In this document: positions 1 through 8,703 of the stretch, piece by piece | Numbering within the stretch: the stretch's first letter is position 1 | Layout of the letters: each line of letters begins with the position of its first letter | Assembly: GCF_037908215.1 (NCBI RefSeq) | Contig: NZ_JBBLZC010000009.1 | Coordinates: forward strand, 1-64,000 | Direction: 5' to 3' | DNA: 64,000 nucleotides | Source: Benzoatithermus flavus | GTDB lineage: Bacteria; Pseudomonadota; Alphaproteobacteria; Geminicoccales; Geminicoccaceae | The notes under the pieces: model-generated | Told to the model about the DNA's origin: nothing | Seen by the model: only the letters and a program-made list of their open reading frames with translations | Database searches by the model: none | Program-made: the position numbers and the translations under genes

Positions 1-302
1 CCATGACCTCGCGCGCCGCCCCGTTCACGACCGCCAACCGCTGCGAACACGAGCTCATGGCGTGACGGTTTTCGGCATGGCTCTCGGCCACCGCGTGCTC
101 GCCGATGACGGCGCAGCCGTGACGGATGCCATCTGGAACGGCTTCTGGCCGAGTCGAAGCGGCTGCGCTCACCCACCGGCTTTCCTCGGTTTGCCCGCGT
201 CCGTCGCCGTTTCCAAGGCCGATATGACGGTTTTCGGGTCGAGCCATAAGGCTCGGCCCGAAACAAAGCGGAAACATTCAAAGGAAAATCAGGAAAAACC
301 GA
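1..302. other. non-coding flank at left edge
   Basis: No convincing gene is seen here; short open frames lack family resemblance and codon bias. The stretch holds a 13-base direct repeat (TGACGGTTTTCGG at 63-75 and 225-237) and an imperfect hairpin at 235-260 (CGGGTCGAGCC / GGCTCGGCCCG around ATAA). The hairpin lies about 45 bases beyond the wzc stop, but on neither strand is it followed by a clean T-run, so it is not a textbook terminator. A gene entering from the left of the window cannot be excluded. Confidence 0.5.
63..237. repeat. 13-base direct repeat pair
   Basis: TGACGGTTTTCGG occurs at 63-75 and again at 225-237, 150 bases apart, in the non-coding flank downstream of the Wzc gene. 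The second copy abuts the 235-260 hairpin. There is no other evidence of a mobile element; it could be a protein-binding site pair or chance. Confidence 0.4.
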
Positions 303-2576
303 TCAGTTCACATAGTATCGTCGACTACGGGTATAGTACTGACCAATATCACCGTAGCCATACTGCGCATGCTTGCGCAGATCGATCTGGGTGAGCACCA
401 CCCCTGCGGGCTCGATCCCTCCATCACGCAAGGATTGCAGGCTGTCGCGCGCTGCGCTTTCGATCGTCTTGCCCCAGTGGACAACGAAGACGACTTTGTC
501 TGCGAGCAACGCCGCAATCCGGGTATCGTTGACACTCGCCACCGGCGCCGAGTCGAGCACGATCAGATCGTAGTTCTCGCGGCAGATGCGGATGAGCTGG
601 CGCATCTTCTCGCTCTCGAGAAGATCGGTCGGCGTGGTGGTCTGGGCCTTGACCGGCAGGAAGTGGAGACCCGTCTCGAGATCGTTGTGAATGACCTCCT
701 GCAAGGTCCGCTCACCGGCCATGTACTCGACCAACCCGGCCGAGACCTGCCAGCCGAGCTCCCGATGCACGCTCGGATGGCGAAGATCCAGGTCGATCAG
801 CAGCACCCGCTTCTGCGAACGGGCCACGAGCGAGGCGAGGCTGACCGCGAACGTCGTCTTGCCTTCCTCCGGAAGCGAGGAGGTGACGAGAACGACCTTG
901 GGCGGGTCGTTCGGGCTCGAGAGCTTGAGCGCGGTGTGCACGCCACGGATGGCTTCCGCATAGGACGAGAGCGGCTTCTCGCGAAGATACTGGTGCGGTC
1001 GCTGGTTGCGACGCAGCCGCTCGACCCGCGGTACGAGGCCGAGCGTGCTGAGGCCAAGGGCGCTCTCCACCTCGCGCGCGCTGCGCAGGCCACGGTCCAT
1101 GCGCTCGAGCAGAAGGGCCAGCGCGGAGCCGAGCAGGAACGAGACGGTGAAACCGCCCGCCGCGATGAGTTTGGTTCCGAGCGAGCTCGGCGTGGCCGGC
1201 GGGGTCGCCACCATGACGATGCGGGAATCGGGCTCGACGATGTCCTGCTGCTGGCTCGTCTCCTTGTAGCGCTGCAGGAACTGCTGGTAGAGCGTGCGGC
1301 TGGTCTCCGCGGCGCGCTCGAGCTCGTGGAGCTGGACCTCGGCCTCGCGGTCCTGGACGTTGCGGTTCCTCAAGGCGGCGAGCTGCCCCTCGACCGAAGC
1401 GACCCTGGTGGAGGCGACCCGGACGTCGTTCTCGAGCTGTCGCGTGATCCGCTCGACCTCGCTCCTGATCTTGGCCGCGACCTTGCTCTTCTCGTCCTGG
1501 AGCTGGACCATCCGCGGATGGCGCTCGCCATAGAGGGTGCGCAGCTCCGATTCCTGACGCTGGAGATCGACCTCCTGCTCGCGCAGACGCAAGATCAACG
1601 GCGAGGCACCGACGTCACCGATCGTCTCGAGCGCGTCGGGATTGCCGCGCAGATCGCGCACGAGCCGAAGCTTCGCCTGCTTCTCGGCCAGATCGGCGCG
1701 GGAGGCCATCAGCTCGCGGTTGAGATCGGCGAGCTGCTGATCGTTCAGCGTGGCTCCCTGGGCTTCCTGGAGATTGTGCGCCGCCTTGAACCGCTCGACT
1801 GCCTGCTCCGCCTGCTGCACTTCGGCACGCATGGCATTGATGCGCTGCTCGAGCCAGTCGTTCGCCTTGTCCGTGGCCGAGAGCTTGCTCTTGACCTGAT
1901 CCTCGATGTAGAGTTCGGCGATTCGATTGGCGATCACCGCGGCTTTGGCGGGATCGGTCGAGGTGAAGTTGATGGTGATGAGATAGGACTGGCCATCCGT
2001 GTAGAGGGTCTGGTTCTTCAGGAAGTTGGAGATGGCCTTCTCCCGCGCGCGTGTCGGCGCCTCGCTCTCGAGCACGGGTGTCGGCTGGCTCGCGAGACCC
2101 GTCGCGATCAGCCATTCGTTCGGCAGATAGCCGATGAGATTCTGGAGCGGCTGCAGAAAGCCCGGCAGGCTCGCCGTCTGGGTGTCGGCAGCGAGCGCCG
2201 GATTGAACTCCGGGTCCTCGAACAGGCGCAGATCGTCCATGACCTTCGCGACGAAGGTACGCGACTGCAGGAGGCCGATCTGCGTCGCCATGGTGGAGGA
2301 GTTCGCGGTCAGGCCACCCAGGACCTGCTGAATATCGGTCACCTGCATCTGACGCGGATCGATCATCACCGCCGACTTGGCCGTGTACTGCGGCGTCATC
2401 AGCATCCCGATCGCGGCGGCAACGGCCGTACCGATCGCCGTGACCGTCATGATCAGCCACTTGCGACGGCGCAAGGTACCCAGAACGCCGACGAGGTCGA
2501 TCGTGTCGTCGTCGCCGAAGAGGGACCTCTCCGCCGCGGCGCTTCCAACCTGCGTCAATCTCTTCTGTGTTCGCAT
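303..2576 (-). CDS. Wzc/GumC-type polysaccharide co-polymerase and tyrosine autokinase
   Basis: Inner-membrane protein (757 aa) that governs chain length and export of a surface polysaccharide and phosphorylates itself on tyrosines. An N-terminal Wzz domain carries a first membrane segment (about residues 40-60). A long coiled-coil periplasmic region (about 220-430) with the GNVR-type segment follows, then a second membrane segment (about 470-490). The C-terminal BY-kinase has Walker A (SSLPEEGKTT), Walker A' (VLLIDLDLRHP) and a terminal tyrosine cluster (YGYGDIGQYYTRSRRYYVN). The ATG at 2576 is preferred to the in-frame TTG at 2600. Upstream lies a perfect 17-bp palindrome. Its outer-membrane partner, a Wza-like lipoprotein, sits 54 kb away in this window; no Wzx or Wzy is seen. 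Family assignment is firm; the polymer is unknown. Confidence 0.93.
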   Translation of the reverse strand: MRTQKRLTQVGSAAAERSLFGDDDTIDLVGVLGTLRRRKWLIMTVTAIGTAVAAAIGMLMTPQYTAKSAVMIDPRQMQVTDIQQVLGGLTANSSTMATQIGLLQSRTFVAKVMDDLRLFEDPEFNPALAADTQTASLPGFLQPLQNLIGYLPNEWLIATGLASQPTPVLESEAPTRAREKAISNFLKNQTLYTDGQSYLITINFTSTDPAKAAVIANRIAELYIEDQVKSKLSATDKANDWLEQRINAMRAEVQQAEQAVERFKAAHNLQEAQGATLNDQQLADLNRELMASRADLAEKQAKLRLVRDLRGNPDALETIGDVGASPLILRLREQEVDLQRQESELRTLYGERHPRMVQLQDEKSKVAAKIRSEVERITRQLENDVRVASTRVASVEGQLAALRNRNVQDREAEVQLHELERAAETSRTLYQQFLQRYKETSQQQDIVEPDSRIVMVATPPATPSSLGTKLIAAGGFTVSFLLGSALALLLERMDRGLRSAREVESALGLSTLGLVPRVERLRRNQRPHQYLREKPLSSYAEAIRGVHTALKLSSPNDPPKVVLVTSSLPEEGKTTFAVSLASLVARSQKRVLLIDLDLRHPSVHRELGWQVSAGLVEYMAGERTLQEVIHNDLETGLHFLPVKAQTTTPTDLLESEKMRQLIRICRENYDLIVLDSAPVASVNDTRIAALLADKVVFVVHWGKTIESAARDSLQSLRDGGIEPAGVVLTQIDLRKHAQYGYGDIGQYYTRSRRYYVN

Positions 2577-2666
2577 CGGGTCCGACCTGCCATGCGTCAA
2601 CGAGTCTGCGCCAGCAGCTAGGCAGACTACGGGCTGAACGCTTACACTTCCTGGGCGACAAGGATA

Positions 2667-2683
2667 GCTGACATATTGTCAGC
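2667..2683. promoter_or_regulatory. palindromic operator candidate upstream of wzc
   Basis: GCTGACA-TAT-TGTCAGC is a perfect inverted repeat with 7-base arms and a 3-base spacer, 91 bases before the wzc start codon and over 100 bases beyond the glpD-like stop. On the minus strand a possible -10 element TATCCT directly abuts it, with TGATGG 17 bases further up, so the palindrome would fill the promoter spacer. The regulator is unknown. Confidence 0.45.
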
Positions 2684-2800
2684 CCATCACCGTTTTGTGC
2701 CACGGTAGGAACAGGGAGGCAACGCACTCCCCATCACGAGCATACTAGGCGGCCCAGCAGGATCAAGCGGCTCGCCTGCACGGGTCGTGGCGCGTTGCAT

Positions 2801-4531
2801 CTAGGTCACGACCATCTCCTCCTTTGCCGCGCCATCCGCCAGCAGTGCCCGCCCCGTCCGCGCCAGGCGCAGCCGTCGCCGGACGTCGTCCAGCTCGGCT
2901 TCGACCCGTGCGGAACGCCAGCCGCGACACTCGGCCATGATGCGCGCCGCCGCTTCCAGGGCGGCATCGCCGGGATGCCCGGTCGTGCACAGGTCGCAGC
3001 GCCGAAACACGGCATCGGCAAGGGTCATCGCCATCTCGCTCCGCGCCGCGTGCGCGATCTCGGCGCCGAGCACCCGGCTGTCGCCGAGCCTGGCCCGCCA
3101 GGCCGGCCGCTCCTCGAGCAGTGCCACAACCTCTCCGAACGCGCTGCCGTGGTTATGGACGAGGGCACGGATGCTCGCGGCGTCGGTTCCCGGCGGCACG
3201 CGCCGAGCCGCCTCGGCCACCAGCGCCTCGAAGTCGTGGAAACGTCCGCCCCGCACCGGTTCGGTCTCGAGCCGGGACGGTGCCACACGCCGGCCGAGCC
3301 GCCGACAGACCGCATCGACGACGCCGACCGCCTCGACCGGCCCCGTCGTGTAGCGCACGCCGATCAGCGTGAGCAGGCCCTCGAGGCCCCGCTCCTCGGC
3401 ATGGTCGACGAGACGCGAGCGATGAGCGTATCGGAGGTGCTCCGCCTCGGGATCGTTCTCACCGAACGGTACGAGACCGGCGCTGCAGAGGGTGACATCG
3501 TCGGGCGTGAGCCCGAGACCGTCATAGGCGCGGTTGATCTCGCCGAGCCAGGCCCCGAGCTCGGGCTCCGTGATCTCGTAGCGGTCGGGATCGCCACGAT
3601 AGACCTTGTGCCACACGCCCACGAGCGTCGCCTCGCGCCACGGCACCAGGAACAGATGGCGCGCGCCGCGGCTCACGATGGCATCCGGATCGCTGGTGAG
3701 CGATGGCAGGGTCAGGGCCCGATCACCGGCGACCAGCCGGCGCGGCACGATGAAGTAGGCATCGCGGGAGAACGGGGTCGGTGGTGTCAGCCCACGCCCG
3801 AGGCTGCCTTCGAGCAGACGCTCGGCATAAGGTCCGGCGGCGTTGAGCACGAGACGGCCACGGATCTCGAACCGATCCCCGGCGAGCCGATCGCACGCGA
3901 CGACCCCCGCGACGCGCCCGCCGCGCTGCAGCAGCTTCACGGCCTCGACATGGTTGGCGCAGACCGCTCCCGCCTCGACGGCGCTCTGCACGAACGCCAG
4001 CACGAGCCGCGGCGGATTGTACATCTGACCGTCGCAGAACACGCCGGCGCCGCTCAGTCCCTCCGGGTCCAGGCCGGGATAGTCGCGCAAGACCTCGGTC
4101 CTGCTCAGGAACCAGCCGTTCGGGATGCGCCGGCTCGGATCGGCGATGCCCCGGTTGCGATCGGCCGTGAGCAGATCGTAGGCAGCGATCCCCAGCCGGA
4201 GCACGAGCTTGCTCCTCATCCCCCAGCCATAGGTCGGCACCACGATCGGCAACGGATGCGCGAGGTGCGGCGCTATGCGCAAGAATGCGGCGCGCGCCCT
4301 GGCGGACTGGCGGATCCGCGGGACGTCGGCATGCTGCAGATAGCGGATACCGCCGTGGATCATCTTGAAGGAATGCGCCGAGGTGGCGCCGCAGAAGTCG
4401 CCCCGCTCGACGAGTGCCACCTTGAGGCCGCGCTGCGCGGCATCGAGCGCCGCGGCGGCGCCGAAAATGCCGCCGCCGACCACGACCAGGTCGAACTCGC
4501 CGCGCGCGAGCGCGCTGAGGTCACGCTGCAT
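2801..4531 (-). CDS. glpD: FAD-dependent glycerol-3-phosphate dehydrogenase (GlpD-like)
   Basis: Predicted to oxidise sn-glycerol-3-phosphate to dihydroxyacetone phosphate at the membrane, passing electrons to quinone. The N-terminal FAD-binding motif DLVVVGGGIFGAAAALDAA (residues about 14-32) is followed by ERGDFCGATSAHS and MIHGGIRYLQ, which are typical of GlpD. A DAO-type substrate domain runs to about 370, then the GlpD C-terminal helical domain, for a total of 576 aa; this is a little longer than the usual 500-550. The GlpD signature region around IGVRYTTGPVEA is clear. No glpF, glpK or glpR neighbours are present, so a broader FAD-oxidoreductase role, for example in polyol or surface-glycan metabolism next to the methyltransferase and glycosyltransferase genes, remains possible. 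Confidence 0.82.
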   Translation of the reverse strand: MQRDLSALARGEFDLVVVGGGIFGAAAALDAAQRGLKVALVERGDFCGATSAHSFKMIHGGIRYLQHADVPRIRQSARARAAFLRIAPHLAHPLPIVVPTYGWGMRSKLVLRLGIAAYDLLTADRNRGIADPSRRIPNGWFLSRTEVLRDYPGLDPEGLSGAGVFCDGQMYNPPRLVLAFVQSAVEAGAVCANHVEAVKLLQRGGRVAGVVACDRLAGDRFEIRGRLVLNAAGPYAERLLEGSLGRGLTPPTPFSRDAYFIVPRRLVAGDRALTLPSLTSDPDAIVSRGARHLFLVPWREATLVGVWHKVYRGDPDRYEITEPELGAWLGEINRAYDGLGLTPDDVTLCSAGLVPFGENDPEAEHLRYAHRSRLVDHAEERGLEGLLTLIGVRYTTGPVEAVGVVDAVCRRLGRRVAPSRLETEPVRGGRFHDFEALVAEAARRVPPGTDAASIRALVHNHGSAFGEVVALLEERPAWRARLGDSRVLGAEIAHAARSEMAMTLADAVFRRCDLCTTGHPGDAALEAAARIMAECRGWRSARVEAELDDVRRRLRLARTGRALLADGAAKEEMVVT

Positions 4532-4573
4532 GTGGTACTCGCTGCCTCGTGCGTTGCCGGCGAAGGCCCGGGC

Positions 4574-5371
4574 TCAGGCCGGGTTGCGGCAGACCGCTGC
4601 CAGCTTCTTGGTCAAGATCTTCACCTCCTTGCCGTAGAGAATGAAGCAGGCACGAAAGAACAGCTCCAGAAGCGTGGTCGCCACCAGGCCGACATAGTTC
4701 AAGGGATTTTTCCAGAACACATAGAGCTTGAGCGGCATCACCTCGACGACCTCGAGCCCGCCGAGCCGGATGATCTGCTTCAGGCTGTAATCCGTGAAGG
4801 TGTTGAAGTGGTCGATGTTGTGCGCGAGATTCTCGCTGCCGACCAGGGGATTGGCCCCGTTCAACCCGTAGACGATCATGATTCCGCCGGGCTTCAGGTT
4901 GCGACGGCAGAGCCGCAGGAACTCGATCTGCTCGTCGAGCGTCAGATGATTGAGCTCCTGCTCGGGGACGATCACGTCGAACGGATCGCGGTTCCGCTCG
5001 AGGAACGCGAACGCCTCGGCGGTCGCGCACGGCAGGCCGTGCCGCTCGGCATGAGCGATCTTCAGAGGATCCGAGTCGATTCCCAGCACGTCGGCATAGC
5101 CCTCGTCGCGCAGGAGCTTGACGAGATAGCCCGGCCCGCAGCTGACGACCAGAATGCGTGCCGCCTTGTCGGCGGGCAGATGCCGGAGATAGTTAGCGCG
5201 GTAATAGGCCGCGAACTTCCCGTAGCCCTTCTCGACGTCCACCGGCGCCTGCCAGTAGGAATCGAACGGCTCGAGACGGGCCGCGAGCCGTCGTTCGCCG
5301 ACCTGGCCCGCCGGGCGCTCCGCGGGCACCGAAGCGACCGGCGCAGCCTTCTTCGCCTGTTGCGCGCTCAT
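4574..5371 (-). CDS. class I SAM-dependent methyltransferase
   Basis: Cytoplasmic methyltransferase of 265 aa. The SAM-binding motif I is ILVVSCGPGYLVKLL (about residues 73-87), with an acidic residue ending the next strand (VLGIDSDPLK). A FDVIVPEQELNHL motif and a Rossmann core follow. The C-terminus is hydrophobic and basic, suggesting membrane association. The start at 5371 is chosen over an upstream one because GGAAGGA lies about 9 bases before it and the extra 24 residues look non-native. It sits between a GlpD-like gene and a glycosyltransferase, so a role in lipid or glycan methylation is inferred. The substrate cannot be read from sequence. Confidence 0.8.
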   Translation of the reverse strand: MSAQQAKKAAPVASVPAERPAGQVGERRLAARLEPFDSYWQAPVDVEKGYGKFAAYYRANYLRHLPADKAARILVVSCGPGYLVKLLRDEGYADVLGIDSDPLKIAHAERHGLPCATAEAFAFLERNRDPFDVIVPEQELNHLTLDEQIEFLRLCRRNLKPGGIMIVYGLNGANPLVGSENLAHNIDHFNTFTDYSLKQIIRLGGLEVVEVMPLKLYVFWKNPLNYVGLVATTLLELFFRACFILYGKEVKILTKKLAAVCRNPA

Positions 5372-5552
5372 CGCGAAAGTCCTTCCATCGCTGCGGTCCG
5401 AGCAGAGCAGCACCGGCTCGCGACCATCGACGGCCGACGCCACACGAGAAGGCGTGTCGCCGTCATCCTAGCCGCCCCACCGCGACGCTCGGAACCCTCG
5501 TTCACCCGTCGAGACTTGCGTCTTGGAGCGACGCCGTTCCCGCTCGGTCCTT

Positions 5553-6725
5553 TCAAGCCGGGACGTAGACCGGCATCCGGCCGCAGCCCAGGCGCTCGAA
5601 CACCTGCTCGTAATGCGACGCCGTCGCGGCGATGCTGAAGCGCTGCGCCACCTGCCGATTGTGCGCGCTGATCCGCGCCCGCAGCCCGGGATCTTCCACC
5701 AGCCGCCTGAGCGCGCCCTCGAGGCTCTCGACGTCGCCGGCCGGAACGAGGAAACCGGTGCGCCCTTCGTCGAGATAGTCCTCCTGTCCTCCGGGCCGGG
5801 CCGCGATCACCGGCAGGCCGCAATGCATCGCCTCGAGATAGACGAGGCCGAACGCCTCGTGCAGCGACGGCAGGGCGAAGATGTCGGCGGCAGCGAGCAA
5901 CTGATACTTGGTCTCGTTGGGCACGAAGCCGCGGAAATGCACCCGCCTGCCCACGCCGAGGCCGTCGGCGAGCGTCACGAGGCCGGCTTCCTCGGGGCCG
6001 TCGCCGATGATCAGAAGATGGACGTCGTCGCGCTGCATTCTCGCCAGCGCCGTGATCAGCGAGGCGAGGTTCTTGCGACGCACGAGCCTGCCGACCGACA
6101 CGACGTAGATCACGTCGCGCTCCAGCCCGAGCTGCCGCCGCGGGACGGCCGTGTATCGGGGTGCCGACATCCCGAGCGAGATCACGTCGATCGGCCGCTC
6201 GAAGCCATAGAGGGCGCGCGCCCGCCGGGCGAGATCCGTGGAAACGGCGACGTGCGCATCGGATGCCGCGAGGACCCGACGCACCGCCATGCCCAGAAGA
6301 GGGTTCTTGTCCGGCGTGTACCATTTCGAGGGATCGTAGATATCCCCGCCAGCCATGGTGAGCACGTGCGGCGCGCCGAAATATCGTGCCAAGGACAGGC
6401 CGGTGGGCCCGCTCGGCACCGCGAACCAGCTGTTGACCACGTCGTAGCGCCGCCCCTTCAGGACCTGACGCCCATGGAGGATCCCGATCGGCCAGAACGA
6501 GACCATCGAGAGGATCGAGGCCGTGGAGCGCCTGGTCCGCCCGAGCACCGGGGCACGGTGAATCGTGACGCCCTCGGACCGCTCCTCGGGTGGCAGGCCG
6601 GGACCGGCCGAGGTCAGCACGTCGACTTCGTGGCGCTTGGCGAGCTCCATCGCGATGGCGCGTGTCGCGACACCTCCGCCCCCGCCGAGCGGGGGATACT
6701 CGTAGTTCACGATCAGAATACGCAT
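5553..6725 (-). CDS. family 4 glycosyltransferase
   Basis: Retaining GT-B glycosyltransferase (390 aa). The start MRILIVNYEYPPLGGGGGVA is the typical GT4 N-terminus, with a glycine-rich loop for acceptor or phosphate binding. The C-terminal half has VSVGRLVRRKNLASLI and the donor-site region SLHEAFGLVYLEAMHCGLPV, with the two EX7E glutamates. ATG 6725 is chosen because AGGAG lies upstream and the preceding open frame has no family resemblance. It probably transfers a sugar in surface polysaccharide synthesis, consistent with the Wzc gene 3 kb downstream. Donor and acceptor are unknown. Confidence 0.88.
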   Translation of the reverse strand: MRILIVNYEYPPLGGGGGVATRAIAMELAKRHEVDVLTSAGPGLPPEERSEGVTIHRAPVLGRTRRSTASILSMVSFWPIGILHGRQVLKGRRYDVVNSWFAVPSGPTGLSLARYFGAPHVLTMAGGDIYDPSKWYTPDKNPLLGMAVRRVLAASDAHVAVSTDLARRARALYGFERPIDVISLGMSAPRYTAVPRRQLGLERDVIYVVSVGRLVRRKNLASLITALARMQRDDVHLLIIGDGPEEAGLVTLADGLGVGRRVHFRGFVPNETKYQLLAAADIFALPSLHEAFGLVYLEAMHCGLPVIAARPGGQEDYLDEGRTGFLVPAGDVESLEGALRRLVEDPGLRARISAHNRQVAQRFSIAATASHYEQVFERLGCGRMPVYVPA

Positions 6726-7020
6726 GCGCGTGGCGAGGCTCCTGTCCAGCGCGGCAACTCGAACCCAGACTGGCCGCCGCTTCCCGGCGATGCGATCCGC
6801 TCCACCGGACCGACTCCTGCCTAACACGGCTTTCCTAACGATTCCTGAAGCGCATGGATCCGAAGCGCCGAACGCCTTCTACCAACAGAGCCGGCGGGCA
6901 CGCCAGAGGGTGCATGGCGGTGTAGGAGCGCACGGCCGGAAAAGGTTGCGGCACCAGCCCGGCTTGCGCAAGCTACATCGAGCCGGCAGATAGAGCACGA
7001 TGATCCGGAGGAGACGCGCG

Positions 7021-8691
7021 ATGTCGGCCGAGCGGCCCTATTCTCCCGGCCAAGCGTTCCTGGCAGCCGCATGGTCGCCGCTGGTCCTGGCGGGCTGCAT
7101 CAGCTTCGCGACCAGCATGCTGATGCTGGCCGTGCCGCTGTTCTCCCTCCAGCTCTACGATCGTGTCCTGGGCAGCGGCAGCCGGGAAACGCTGCTCGTC
7201 CTGGTCCTGATGGCCGCCTTCGCGCTGCTTTCGCTCGGCATGCTGGATGCCGTCCGGACGGCGGTGCTCTCCCGCATGTCCACGCGGCTGGGCAGCCGGC
7301 TGTCCGGCCCGCTTCTCGCCGCCGGTGCGCTCACCGGCGATCCGGGCCAGGGCCTACGCGATCTCACCCAGTTACGCCAGACCCTGTCCGGGCCGGCCTT
7401 GAGCGCGCTCTTCGACGCACCGTGGCTGCCCGTGGCGCTCGGCCTGCTCTGGCTCATGCATCCCGTGCTGGGCATGTTCGGGGTGGCCAGCGCCCTGATC
7501 CTGATCGCGCTTGCGATCCTGGGCGACCTCGCGGCGCGGCGCCGGCTCAAGGCCGCAAGCCGCCTCTCGCCGGGCGCCCAGCAGCAGGTGGACGCGCTCG
7601 GCCGGCAGCGCGAGGTGGTCGCGGCCATGGGCCTCCTGCCGCTGCTCCAGGCCCGGTTCACCCGCATCCACGACCAGGTGCTGATCCTGCAGCAGCGTGC
7701 CTACGAGCGCGGCGGCCTGGTCTCGGGCGCCGCCCGCTCGGCGCGGCTGATGATCCAGTCCGGGGTGATGGCGCTGGGCGCCCTGCTCGTGCTCGACAGC
7801 GAGCTGACACCCGGCAGCATGATCGCGGCCTCGATCCTCTTGAGCCGCGCGCTCGCCCCGATCGAGCAGATGCTCTCGGGCTGGCGCTCGCTCGTGGCCG
7901 CGCGGGAGAGCTGGCAGCGGCTAAAGCAGCTCCTCGAGCACACCCCGCCCGGCACGGCGGCCATGAAGCTGCCGACACCGCAGGGCCGGGTGACGTTCGA
8001 GCAGGCCTCGTTCACGAGTGAGGGGCGTCCGGTGCTCCGCCCGACCACGCTCGCGATCGAGCCCGGCGAACTCGTGGGCGTGGTCGGCTCGTCGGGTGCC
8101 GGCAAGAGCACGTTCTGCCGTCTGATGATCGGCGCGCTCCCGGCCTCGAGCGGCGTCGTCCGCCTCGATGGAGTCGACATCGCGACCCAGAGCCGGGCGG
8201 CACTCGGACCGCATGTCGGTTACCTGCCGCAGCACACCGGCCTGTTCGCCGGCACGGTGGCCGAGAACATCGCCCGGATGGCGCTCGAGCCCGATCCGGA
8301 GGCCGTGGTCGCCGCCGCCAAGGCCGCTGGTGTGCACGACCTGATCCTGCGCTTGCCCAAGGGCTACGACACGGTGCTGGGCGAGGAGGGCGCGCCGCTC
8401 TCGGCCGGCCAGCGCCAGCGGCTGGGCCTCGCCCGCGCCCTCTACGGCAACCCGCGCCTCGTCGTGCTCGACGAGCCCAACGCCCATCTCGACGCAGCCG
8501 GCGAGCAGGCTCTCGCCATGGCCCTGGCCTGGCTCCGAGAGCGCCGCGCCACGGTCGTACTCGTGACGCATCGGCTCAACATCCTCCGCCAAGCCGATCG
8601 GATCCTCGTGATCGAGAACGGTGCCGTCGAGCGGTTCGGGCCGCGCGACGCCGTGCTCAGCGAGCTCCTGCGCCCCGCACGCGCAGCCTGA
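7021..8691 (+). CDS. type I secretion ABC transporter, PrtD/LapB type
   Basis: Inner-membrane exporter subunit (556 aa) of a type I secretion system, fusing six membrane helices (about residues 15-290) to an ATPase. The ATPase has Walker A GSSGAGKST, signature LSAGQRQRLGLARAL and Walker B LVVLDEPNA. There is no N-terminal C39 peptidase domain, which is the PrtD subgroup that handles RTX-type substrates without cleavage. ATG 7021 is chosen over 7000 because GGAGGAG sits 7 bases before it. The HlyD adaptor gene follows 12 bases later. Neither an outer-membrane TolC-type channel nor an RTX substrate is encoded nearby. Confidence 0.92.
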   Translation: MSAERPYSPGQAFLAAAWSPLVLAGCISFATSMLMLAVPLFSLQLYDRVLGSGSRETLLVLVLMAAFALLSLGMLDAVRTAVLSRMSTRLGSRLSGPLLAAGALTGDPGQGLRDLTQLRQTLSGPALSALFDAPWLPVALGLLWLMHPVLGMFGVASALILIALAILGDLAARRRLKAASRLSPGAQQQVDALGRQREVVAAMGLLPLLQARFTRIHDQVLILQQRAYERGGLVSGAARSARLMIQSGVMALGALLVLDSELTPGSMIAASILLSRALAPIEQMLSGWRSLVAARESWQRLKQLLEHTPPGTAAMKLPTPQGRVTFEQASFTSEGRPVLRPTTLAIEPGELVGVVGSSGAGKSTFCRLMIGALPASSGVVRLDGVDIATQSRAALGPHVGYLPQHTGLFAGTVAENIARMALEPDPEAVVAAAKAAGVHDLILRLPKGYDTVLGEEGAPLSAGQRQRLGLARALYGNPRLVVLDEPNAHLDAAGEQALAMALAWLRERRATVVLVTHRLNILRQADRILVIENGAVERFGPRDAVLSELLRPARAA

Positions 8692-8703
8692 GGGGAAAGC
8701 GCC

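Noticed and set aside
369..2621. Long plus-strand open frame antisense to wzc
   Set aside because: Arg/Glu/Leu-rich low-quality translation with no family resemblance; it mirrors the strongly supported Wzc gene, an effect of high GC.
2795..5638. 947-codon plus-strand open frame
   Set aside because: It lies antisense to the GlpD-like and methyltransferase genes, both with clear motifs; the translation is repetitive and unrecognisable.
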